DNA from: an uncultured Chitinophagaceae bacterium
GTDB lineage: Bacteria; Bacteroidota; Bacteroidia; Chitinophagales; Chitinophagaceae
Assembly (NCBI GenBank): GCA_946885335.1
Contig: CAMPGG010000197.1
Span: 1-6,671, forward strand
Direction of reading: 5' to 3'
Length of the DNA: 6,671 nucleotides
Positions 1-5,741 of this stretch are shown here, in pieces. Both the position numbers and the translations under genes were made by a program. Within the stretch, counting starts at the first letter, position 1. Each line of letters starts with the position of its first letter. Below the pieces are notes generated by a model. It was not told the origin of the DNA, made no database searches, and was given only the letters and a program-made list of their open reading frames with translations.

Positions 1-34
1 GAATATTATATTGATTCAAAAAAAAATCTAAAAA

Positions 35-1024
35 TTAATCAACACTTACTCCTGTAATCAAATCCATCATGCGCATTACTTCGACCCCATCTTCTCCTCT
101 GCAAGGATTAGCTCCTTTACCCAAAAAATATTTTACTGTTGCTTCTATCATCGGTTGTTGAACATGCAATAGTTTGTCAAATACAAATGTTTTTATTCCT
201 TCTTTAGTTGTAAGTAAAATTTCTGGTTTACCAAACACGCTGAATTCAATTTTTCCCTTTGATCCTATGATCTCGCAATGATCTTTTTCTGCTTCGGTTA
301 TGGCATTGAAGCACCAGCTACCAGTAAAAACAATTTTATTTGAAAATAAAATTTGGCCGGCAACCATATCAGCAGCATTGTATAATCGGGCCTGGTTTAT
401 GGCAACACCATTAACCTTTTCCACTGCACCAAAAAAATAATACATAAGGTCAAGTTGGTGCGGCGCAAGGTCATGAAATAATCCACCACCTGCGACTTCC
501 GGATCCACTCTCCAGGCGGTTTTTGGCACTGCAAGTTCAGCGGGAGTAAGCGCAGCCTGGATAAATAACAGGTTTACAAATCTAACATCCCCTATTACTT
601 TTTCATCCAGCATTTCTTTTATCTTTTTAAAAACTGGTTGTTGTCGCCGGTAATGAGCCACCACCATTTTTACGTTTTGCTTAACGGCAAATTCAGCCAT
701 TGCTTTTGATTCAGCAAAATTGAGCGCCATCGGTTTTTCAACATACACTGGCTTACCAGCTTCCATTGCCGCTATTGCATATTCATAATGAGAAGAAGGT
801 GGTGTGGCAATATAAATGGCATTGACCGCTGAATCATTAATGAGTTGTTTTGCATCATTGTACCAACAAGGCACCTGGTGACGTGCGGCAAAATCTTTAG
901 CTTTGGCAGCATCTCTTCTCATCACAGCTACTAATGCGCTATCAGCAACTTTATTAAATGCCGGTCCGCTTTTTAATTCCGTAACATCACCACAACCAAT
1001 GATACCCCAATTGATTTTTTGCAT
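35..1024 (-). CDS. Gfo/Idh/MocA family NAD(P)-dependent oxidoreductase
   Basis: This 329-residue cytoplasmic protein is a complete member of the Gfo/Idh/MocA dehydrogenase family, which oxidises or reduces hydroxyl groups of sugars, inositols and related compounds with NAD(P). The N-terminal Rossmann fold shows the dinucleotide-binding glycines GIIGCG at residues 7-12. The family's EKP motif, which contacts the nicotinamide and holds the catalytic lysine, is at 96-98 (lysine 97). The C-terminal alpha/beta domain carries the second active-site motif, GGGLFHDLAPHQLD at 179-192, with the usual aspartate and histidine as D185 and H189. Length is typical and nothing is missing. The substrate cannot be read from the sequence. 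The ATG at 1024 lies directly before the Rossmann strand, so the start is secure. The next gene on the same strand ends 63 bases upstream; the two may be co-transcribed, but their products share no obvious pathway. No clear terminator is seen in the 34 bases after the stop. Confidence 0.93.
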   Translation of the reverse strand: MQKINWGIIGCGDVTELKSGPAFNKVADSALVAVMRRDAAKAKDFAARHQVPCWYNDAKQLINDSAVNAIYIATPPSSHYEYAIAAMEAGKPVYVEKPMALNFAESKAMAEFAVKQNVKMVVAHYRRQQPVFKKIKEMLDEKVIGDVRFVNLLFIQAALTPAELAVPKTAWRVDPEVAGGGLFHDLAPHQLDLMYYFFGAVEKVNGVAINQARLYNAADMVAGQILFSNKIVFTGSWCFNAITEAEKDHCEIIGSKGKIEFSVFGKPEILLTTKEGIKTFVFDKLLHVQQPMIEATVKYFLGKGANPCRGEDGVEVMRMMDLITGVSVD

Positions 1025-1087
1025 AAATTAAAGATAAGGCAGGCGGTTGATTGGTTGAAAAGTTGATAAATTCAGATGACCAATATG

Positions 1088-2221
1088 TTATAATGCCTTA
1101 CCGGAAGAAAGTGTTTGAATGGCTTGTTCCAGTGCTTTCCTGTTGCCTTCATCCGGGGCTTGTGGTAATGCAAGTTTTGCATGTTTCAATGCATTTGTAA
1201 AATCACCCAGTGCTGAATAACCTCGCATCATGCCAACCTGCGTTGGCCATGCACCTTTTTGTTTTTGAAAATTTTTCTCAAAGACTTTCATCGCTTCTTG
1301 TATTTTATTCTCAGTTAAAAGCCTGCGGCCATAACCATGCAGGTCAAAAGGAGTAGCTATTTCCAGGGCCACATTCATCAGGGAATCTGCTTCTTTTTTG
1401 CGGTTTAGTTTTTCAAGCAATCCTGCCTTTACAGATAAGGCACTAAAAGATTTAACAGCCCCGAGGTTTGGATTTGTAGCTGAATTGATCCAGTTTAATG
1501 CTTGTTCATAATTTATATTATTTGCCAAACTCCAGGCGGCAGCTGCTTCCAGACTACGGGTATCAAAACCCATGGCACCACTCATTTGAGAACGTACAGA
1601 AGCCAGTGTGGTCTGAAGCAGGTCGGTTTTAACGGTAAAGGGTATACGCCATTTCTCCCACTCCAACGCAACTTCAACTGAATTAGCCGTTTGATTATTA
1701 AAAGTATATTCCAGCCTTTCCTTGCTTTCTTTAATATTCTTTTGCTGAATAGCTTTCACCCTTAACACATCCTGTGTACTGTCATAAAAATAACTGCCCC
1801 AGCCTTTAGTATTTTTATTAAAGATCAGCAAACTTGAATCAGGATAAACTGCGATAAAAAAACCATAAGTTCCGGCGTTTAAAGACTTACCATTAATGGT
1901 AACATCGGTAGAAAAAGAAATGGTGGTACTTTCATTGGCACCCGCTCTCCATGGTGAAGGTTTATCTGACCCAAATCCAAGCACTTCAAATCCATAAGGG
2001 GCAATATTAGTACCCCAGATCTTTCCTTCTCTCCCTTTTACACCTGGAGAATTATAATGGATGGTGATATCGGTTACACCAACCTGTCTCCCGGTCATGC
2101 ATTTATAATTAACGCCACCATCTGGCAAACGAAGTAATTGAGCGGATGTGCCAGGGTGAAAAATAAACAGGTATGCCTGCATCATGATGATTATTCGTAA
2201 AAACCTTATATGTCTTTTCAT
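1088..2221 (-). CDS. Exported DUF2911 protein with TPR-like C-terminal half
   Basis: This protein has 377 residues if it starts at the ATG at 2221. The frame stays open to a TTG at 2245, but the ATG gives a compact signal peptide (MKRHIRF, then a hydrophobic run, ending near TSAQ at 25-28), so I prefer it. Residues about 38-195 match DUF2911, a Bacteroidetes domain of unknown function. The match rests on VGVTDITIHYNSPGVKGRE (48-66), WRAGANESTT (91-100), GKSLNAGTYGF (111-121) and FNKNTKGWGSYFY (134-146). Residues about 225-370 are alpha-helical with alternating Ala/Leu pairs and read like degenerate TPR units (for example EAMKVFEKNFQKQKG and ALKHAKLALPQAP). The protein probably acts in the periplasm or at the envelope; its role is unknown. 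The fold calls are from motif recognition; the TPR assignment is the weaker one. It is divergent from the AraC-type regulator gene starting at 2430. Confidence 0.88.
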   Translation of the reverse strand: MKRHIRFLRIIIMMQAYLFIFHPGTSAQLLRLPDGGVNYKCMTGRQVGVTDITIHYNSPGVKGREGKIWGTNIAPYGFEVLGFGSDKPSPWRAGANESTTISFSTDVTINGKSLNAGTYGFFIAVYPDSSLLIFNKNTKGWGSYFYDSTQDVLRVKAIQQKNIKESKERLEYTFNNQTANSVEVALEWEKWRIPFTVKTDLLQTTLASVRSQMSGAMGFDTRSLEAAAAWSLANNINYEQALNWINSATNPNLGAVKSFSALSVKAGLLEKLNRKKEADSLMNVALEIATPFDLHGYGRRLLTENKIQEAMKVFEKNFQKQKGAWPTQVGMMRGYSALGDFTNALKHAKLALPQAPDEGNRKALEQAIQTLSSGKAL

Positions 2222-2429
2222 GATAGATAATTTTGTATTTAGCAATGTGCACCCTAAAATTAAATGCTATTGGAATAGGTACTGTGCGACCAATCAGCAC
2301 ATTATGCCGCTTATCATTCTTTGATTAAGATGGTTTGCAGCAAAAGAATCATTAGTGATGCTAAACCGTAATTGTAAGTTTTCAAAGTGCTGATTTTTTT
2401 TCTTATTTTAATAGAATAAAAATTCAAAC
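2222..2429. other. Divergent intergenic region between DUF2911 gene and regulator gene
   Basis: About 208 bases separate the ATG of the minus-strand DUF2911 gene from the ATG of the plus-strand regulator, so promoters for both must lie here. The stretch is AT-rich, with a T-run at 2394-2401 just before the regulator's A-rich leader. I found no gene and no good inverted repeat. An exact TAnnTTTG string (the Bacteroidetes -7 consensus) occurs on the plus strand at 2228-2235, but without a -33 TTG element at a fitting distance and 195 bases from the regulator start, so I do not call it a promoter. Confidence 0.6.
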
Positions 2430-3530
2430 ATGCCTATTTACATGGATCTGCATATTCTTCCAGGTGTAAAAGCCAAAGATGTTGCAGAAGCACACCTGAT
2501 GGATACCATGTTCGAAGAAGAACATTGTTGCAAATGCATGACTTATTGGGTTGATGAATCCCGCGGTCATGTTTTTTGTTTGATTGAGGCACCCGATAAA
2601 GAAGTAGTTGTGGGGCTGCACAATAAATCACATGGATTGGTACCCCACAAGATTATAGAAGTACAAACCTCGATCGTTGAATCTTTTTTAGGCAGGGTGA
2701 GTGACCCTGAAGAAACCCCGGTAACAGATACCGGACTAAAATTGATCAATGATCCATCGTACCGGATCATTATGGTAACGGTTGTTGAAGACTCAATCTT
2801 ACTCCAAAATAAATTAGGTAAAGCAAAAGCCAATGAATTAATAAACAGGTATAAAGATTACGTGAGAAAAGAACTTTCGGATTTCAGCGGACAAGAGGCT
2901 GAACATGGAGGCCGAAGTTTGGTTGCTTCATTTATTTCTGCAAACAAAGCAATTTCCTGTGCATTATCGATTCAGCAAAAAATTTCAGATTCTGAAAGGG
3001 AAATGCTTGGATTAAGAATTGGGATCAATGGTGGCGAACCTGTTACTACCAATGAAAGATTATTTGGCGACACGATTCAACTGGCAAAACGATTATGTTT
3101 TATTTCAAAAAACCACCGGCTTGGAATTACATCAGCAGTAAAAGAATTAGCATCTGATGATCATTTTCAAAACCACGATGAGTCATTATTGATTTTATCT
3201 CCACAGGATGAAAGCCTGCTCAGTTTATTATTTAATAAGCTGGAAGAGAATTGGCAAAACCCTGGATTTAATGTTACAGATTATTGCCAGATCATGGCGA
3301 TGAGTAAATCCCAATTGTATAGAAAGATACTTGCATTATCAGGATTTTCACCCAATGAACTATTGAGTGAATACAAACTGGAAAAAGCAAAAGAACTCAT
3401 GCGCACCAAACAATACAATGTGTCGCAGATCACGTTTGATACGGGTTTCAGCAGTCCCTCTTATTTTACAAAATGCTTTAAAAAGAAATACGGTTTACTC
3501 CCATTAGCCTATATGGACATGCTAACCTAA
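2430..3530 (+). CDS. DUF4242 / degenerate nucleotidyl cyclase / AraC-type HTH fusion regulator
   Basis: A 366-residue soluble protein with three recognisable parts. Residues 1-80 are a DUF4242 domain, the family of the nickel-binding SCO4226: MDLHILPGVKAKDVAEAH at 5-22, a Cys/His patch H32-C33-C34-K-C36, then TYW, FCLIEAPDKE at 49-58 and histidines 64, 68 and 73. Residues about 112-245 resemble a class III adenylate/guanylate cyclase catalytic domain: GRSLVASF at 161-168, ALSIQQKI at 178-185, LRIGINGGEP at 195-204 and FGDTIQLAKRL at 212-222. The first metal-binding aspartate of the usual FTDI motif is replaced (VTVV, 116-119) and the GDG aspartate is also missing (GRS). Residues about 260-366 are an AraC-family double HTH, with SKSQLYRKILALSGFSPNE at 292-310 and ITFDTGFSSPSYFTKCFKKK at 334-353. 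It is inferred to be a transcription factor with ligand-binding N-terminal modules. The next plus-strand gene, 108 bases on, encodes another DUF4242 protein and is a likely target. Confidence 0.88.
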   Translation: MPIYMDLHILPGVKAKDVAEAHLMDTMFEEEHCCKCMTYWVDESRGHVFCLIEAPDKEVVVGLHNKSHGLVPHKIIEVQTSIVESFLGRVSDPEETPVTDTGLKLINDPSYRIIMVTVVEDSILLQNKLGKAKANELINRYKDYVRKELSDFSGQEAEHGGRSLVASFISANKAISCALSIQQKISDSEREMLGLRIGINGGEPVTTNERLFGDTIQLAKRLCFISKNHRLGITSAVKELASDDHFQNHDESLLILSPQDESLLSLLFNKLEENWQNPGFNVTDYCQIMAMSKSQLYRKILALSGFSPNELLSEYKLEKAKELMRTKQYNVSQITFDTGFSSPSYFTKCFKKKYGLLPLAYMDMLT

Positions 3531-3638
3531 TGCATAACCCTGACACATTTTTACCATTTATTGAATGATTTGTTACATAGCACCGGCATTACGGGATAGT
3601 ATCTTTAATACATTCAAAAACCTTTAAATGCTCATGTC

Positions 3639-4031
3639 ATGAAACACATCACACATCAACTCAGCTTTCTGTTAATCATGTTATTGTTTGCCGGTTATAA
3701 CTCCATGGCGCAATCTGCAACAACATCAAATCAATCACAGGTAAAAAAAGAAACAGCAATGAAAACTTATTTAATTGAAAGAGATATTCCCGGTGCCGGT
3801 AAATTAAATGCAGAAGAACTGAAAGGCATTTCTCAAAAATCCTGTACAGTTTTAAAAGAGATGGGTCCTAAGATTGAATGGATCCATAGTTACGTTAATG
3901 GCAATAAAATTCATTGCATTTACAAAGCAGAGAATGAGGAATTGCTAAGAGAACATGCTAAAAAAGGCGGATTTCCCATTACATCCATCACTGAAATTGC
4001 CAGCATTATCAGTCCCAAAACTGCCAACTAG
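3639..4031 (+). CDS. Exported DUF4242 protein (possible nickel-binding family)
   Basis: This 130-residue protein has an N-terminal signal peptide (hydrophobic run about 8-19, ending near NSMAQ at 21-25), a polar linker rich in Ser, Thr and Gln (about 26-40), and one complete DUF4242 domain from 41 on. Family features are YLIERDIPGAGKL at 44-56, ISQKSCTVL at 64-72, WIHSYV at 81-86, IHCIY at 91-95 and the REHAKKGGFP segment at 104-113. DUF4242 proteins are small ferredoxin-like dimers, one of which (SCO4226) binds nickel. Here H83, H92, C93, H106 and C69 are the obvious candidate ligands, but metal binding is only inferred. The domain is of a different subtype from the one in the preceding regulator. 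An internal ATG at 3759 sits exactly at the domain boundary. The gene has its own 108-base leader, so it may be transcribed separately from the regulator, perhaps under its control. Confidence 0.88.
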   Translation: MKHITHQLSFLLIMLLFAGYNSMAQSATTSNQSQVKKETAMKTYLIERDIPGAGKLNAEELKGISQKSCTVLKEMGPKIEWIHSYVNGNKIHCIYKAENEELLREHAKKGGFPITSITEIASIISPKTAN

Positions 4032-4070
4032 CAGGTTCATTTTTTCTGTATCTATATAGCATAAAAAAAT

Positions 4071-4087
4071 GTTTGTTTAATACAAAC
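4071..4087 (-). terminator. Terminator-like hairpin on the minus strand with no gene feeding it
   Basis: GTTTGT at 4071-4076 and ACAAAC at 4082-4087 form a perfect 6-bp stem with a 5-base loop. On the minus strand the stem is followed at once by a T-rich tract (complement of 4062-4070), which is the form of a weak rho-independent terminator. On the plus strand the stem is followed by CTGGCGG, so it would not terminate the exported DUF4242 gene. No minus-strand gene lies upstream in the window between here and 4899, so the function is uncertain and it may be chance in AT-rich DNA. Confidence 0.3.
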
Positions 4088-4161
4088 CTGGCGGAGCTAT
4101 GCATGGAAACTTCATTTAACCAATTCAATTTTCCAATCAACAATCATTAACTAAACCAACA

Positions 4162-4168
4162 AAAGGAG
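4162..4168 (+). promoter_or_regulatory. Strong Shine-Dalgarno site before the lipoprotein gene
   Basis: AAAGGAG ends seven bases before the ATG at 4176, an ideal spacing for pairing with the 16S anti-Shine-Dalgarno. Such sites are uncommon in Bacteroidetes, and none of the other complete genes in this window shows one this good. It settles the start at 4176 rather than the in-frame ATG at 4200, even though this gives the protein an unusually long N-terminal region before the lipobox. Confidence 0.75.
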
Positions 4169-4175
4169 TTTTACC

Positions 4176-4808
4176 ATGAAAAAGATAAATCAGCTGGTTA
4201 TGCAGCATACAAAAACGACACACCCGATATCATCAATTATTAAATTCCATAACATTTCTTTTTTTTCATTGATTTTACTGATTACAATACTATTTATTGG
4301 CTGTACAAAAGATGCAATCAATGAAATGCCAGAGACAGGGATCGCTTCAAAAGCCAGTAAACAAATGCTTGCACAGGTTGATCCACTGGGACAATATTCC
4401 GGATTGGATAAAGTAACCGCCTGGGAATTGCAACAGGCACGTGCAGCAACAGCAAAATACAAGCACCTTAAAAATGCAGAAAAGGATGGCTATGTAGATA
4501 TAGATGTTATAATGCCCAACATGGGTTACCATTACATGAAAATGGAAAACGTGGATGATCAATTTGATATCAGGAATCCTGAGATACTGGTATACAATCA
4601 CGATGAAGATGGTAATATGGAATTGGTAGCTGTTGAATATGCCATACCTATTCCTCTATCTGTAAATGCGCCGGAAGGTTTTACCGGCATGGATGATGAA
4701 TGGAATTATCACACCGGGTTTGGTTTATGGCTGCTGCATGCCTGGGTTTGGAAGTATAATCCCGACGGTGTTTTTAATGCTACTAACCCCGATGTACATG
4801 TGCAGTAA
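4176..4808 (+). CDS. Uncharacterised conserved lipoprotein
   Basis: This 210-residue protein begins with a long basic and polar N-region (1-25), a hydrophobic segment (about 27-41) and a lipobox FIGC ending at C43, so it is predicted to be a lipid-anchored envelope protein; phenylalanine at -3 of the lipobox is acceptable but not ideal. The mature part has a short linker, a helical stretch (about 82-104: WELQQARAATAKYKHLKNAE) and a C-terminal half with strongly patterned sequence: MGYHYM at 116-121, NPEILVYNHDEDG at 134-146, LVAVEYAIP at 150-158, PEGFTGMDDEW at 166-176 and LHAWVWKYNPDGVF at 187-200. I have seen similar MGYHY / PE-LVY / LVAVEY proteins as hypotheticals but cannot name a domain or function. 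Clustered His, Asp, Tyr and Trp could form a metal or ligand site; this is a guess. It follows the exported DUF4242 gene by 144 bases on the same strand and ends at a terminator, so it may be the last gene of that transcript. Confidence 0.85.
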   Translation: MKKINQLVMQHTKTTHPISSIIKFHNISFFSLILLITILFIGCTKDAINEMPETGIASKASKQMLAQVDPLGQYSGLDKVTAWELQQARAATAKYKHLKNAEKDGYVDIDVIMPNMGYHYMKMENVDDQFDIRNPEILVYNHDEDGNMELVAVEYAIPIPLSVNAPEGFTGMDDEWNYHTGFGLWLLHAWVWKYNPDGVFNATNPDVHVQ

Positions 4809-4847
4809 AATGACTAACATTTAGCAGATAAAAAACTTGCTACCAAT

Positions 4848-4882
4848 ACCAGGATTTTCTTAAAAGTAAATCCTGGTTTTTT
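4848..4882 (+). terminator. Rho-independent terminator after the lipoprotein gene
   Basis: A perfect 10-bp stem, ACCAGGATTT (4848-4857) with AAATCCTGGT (4868-4877), encloses a 10-base loop and runs into six T residues (4877-4882). It lies 40 bases after the lipoprotein stop. On the minus strand the hairpin is followed by ATTGG rather than a T-run, so it should work for the plus-strand transcript only. The convergent repeat-protein gene ends at 4899, just beyond it. Confidence 0.9.
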
Positions 4883-4898
4883 ATGACTCTAATGTTGA

Positions 4899-5582
4899 TT
4901 ATCTTAAAATGTAGGTAATACCATTGATGTTTTGCCTGTTTAGCCCCTTTAACACACCCCAGATTTCTTTACGATCCATGATACCGTAATAATTCAGATT
5001 AACCGACCCGATACTTTTTAATTTCCCTTTCAAAAATTTTTCATCAAAGGTGTTATAATATACAAATTGTGTGCTGCCAATGGCTTTAAGTTTACCTCGT
5101 ACCAGTTCATCTTCATACGATGGATGAAATTCGATTACCATATTTCCTACCAATCTCAACTTTCCCTGGATAGCCACATTCTCATGTCGTGAGTAATAAT
5201 CCAGCGTATTTCTGCCGATGGTTTTTATTTTTCCCGCTTTTTCTTCCGTTTCCAGCATATTGTAATAGGTGATCCAGCAAGTGCCAATGCTTTTTACTTT
5301 TCCGCTGGTAATAGAGTCTGCTTCCGAGCCGTAGTAATCAATTCTGCCCATAAAGGGTTGCAGTTTGGCCGCATAATAATTATCATTTCGGATTGATCTT
5401 TCCTCCATCCCCCATTCTAATATATTTCCTTCCGGTGATACCCGGATATGAACACCCTGGTCAGTTATAAATGTAAAATACTGAAGCGTTGAAGTGCCTG
5501 TAAATTTTACCTGGCTCAGCTCCTGTGACCAACTTATTATTCCTGACAATAAAAAGGAAATGGCTAAAAGAAATTTCTTCAT
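4899..5582 (-). CDS. Secreted protein with 23-residue tandem repeats
   Basis: This 227-residue protein has a clear signal peptide (MKKFLLAISFLLSGIISWSQ, cleaved near residue 19-20) and no other membrane segment, so it is probably periplasmic or secreted. Its second half consists of tandem units with an exact 23-residue period. The units start at G94, G117, G140, G163 and G186, with a degenerate copy at G209 and another recognisable from A71. The unit reads roughly G-K-hydrophobic-K-x-I-G, then six variable positions with alternating hydrophobics, then Y-Y (offsets 12-13), then an acidic, variable stretch. The pattern predicts short beta-strands stacked as a repeat fold. The 23-residue length and the GK...G spacing recall MORN repeats, but the GxG core of MORN is absent, so I give no family. 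Function is unknown. The nearest minus-strand neighbour upstream is insulated by the terminator at 5681-5715, so the gene is likely monocistronic. Confidence 0.87.
   Translation of the reverse strand: MKKFLLAISFLLSGIISWSQELSQVKFTGTSTLQYFTFITDQGVHIRVSPEGNILEWGMEERSIRNDNYYAAKLQPFMGRIDYYGSEADSITSGKVKSIGTCWITYYNMLETEEKAGKIKTIGRNTLDYYSRHENVAIQGKLRLVGNMVIEFHPSYEDELVRGKLKAIGSTQFVYYNTFDEKFLKGKLKSIGSVNLNYYGIMDRKEIWGVLKGLNRQNINGITYILR
5165..5303 (-). repeat. Coding tandem repeats, 69-base period (core units)
   Basis: Two adjacent 23-residue units of the repeat protein (residues 94-139) lie here, part of an array of at least five clear copies covering residues 94-208 (about bases 4956-5303). The repeat is conserved at protein level (GKVKSIG, GKIKTIG, then GKLRLVG, GKLKAIG, GKLKSIG in the later units) but much less so at DNA level, so it is an old, diverged duplication rather than a recent or slipping tract. 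Confidence 0.75.
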
Positions 5583-5680
5583 GCGTGTTTCGTAAGAAAA
5601 TAAAGTTATTGAATTAGTTGATTAATTGGTTTGTTGAAAGGTTAATTTCAATTTCTAAACTAACAAAAAGAGATAAACAT

Positions 5681-5715
5681 AAAAAAAACCGCTTTTACTG
5701 AAAGCGGCTTTTTTT
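5681..5715 (-). terminator. Terminator after the small regulatory-like-domain gene, possibly bidirectional
   Basis: CCGCTTT (5689-5695) and AAAGCGG (5701-5707) form a 7-bp GC-containing stem with a 5-base loop. An A-run (5681-5688) and a T-run (5709-5715) flank it. Read on the minus strand the stem is followed directly by eight T residues, the form expected for the gene ending at 5742. Read on the plus strand one C precedes seven T residues, so it could also act that way, although no plus-strand gene is nearby. It separates the small secreted protein from the downstream repeat-protein gene. Confidence 0.9.
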
Positions 5716-5741
5716 GAATTTTCAATTAGGATGAAGGCAAT

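Noticed and set aside
1..34. T-rich sequence after the oxidoreductase stop as a terminator
   Set aside because: Only a 4-bp AT-rich stem can be drawn, which is not enough to support a call.
2222..2245. TTG start at 2245 for the DUF2911 protein
   Set aside because: The ATG at 2221 gives a normal-length signal peptide with basic residues next to the hydrophobic core; the eight extra residues add nothing recognisable.
2375..2382. TAAGTTTT as a -7 element for the regulator gene
   Set aside because: It differs from TAnnTTTG at the last base and no TTG-like -33 element lies at a fitting distance in this AT-rich stretch.
2109..2833. Several minus-strand open frames (2109-2300, 2424-2621, 2434-2631, 2567-2833)
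   Set aside because: They lie antisense to, or in another frame of, the DUF2911 gene and the regulator gene, whose products have clear family motifs; none has a plausible product.
3569..3607. Possible Bacteroidetes-type promoter before the exported DUF4242 gene (TTTG at 3569, TATCTTTA at 3600)
   Set aside because: The -7-like string differs from TAnnTTTG at the last base and the spacer of 27 bases is too long for the usual arrangement.
4190..4601. Two minus-strand open frames opposite the lipoprotein gene
   Set aside because: They are antisense to a gene with lipobox, Shine-Dalgarno site and terminator, and their translations are low-complexity with no domain.
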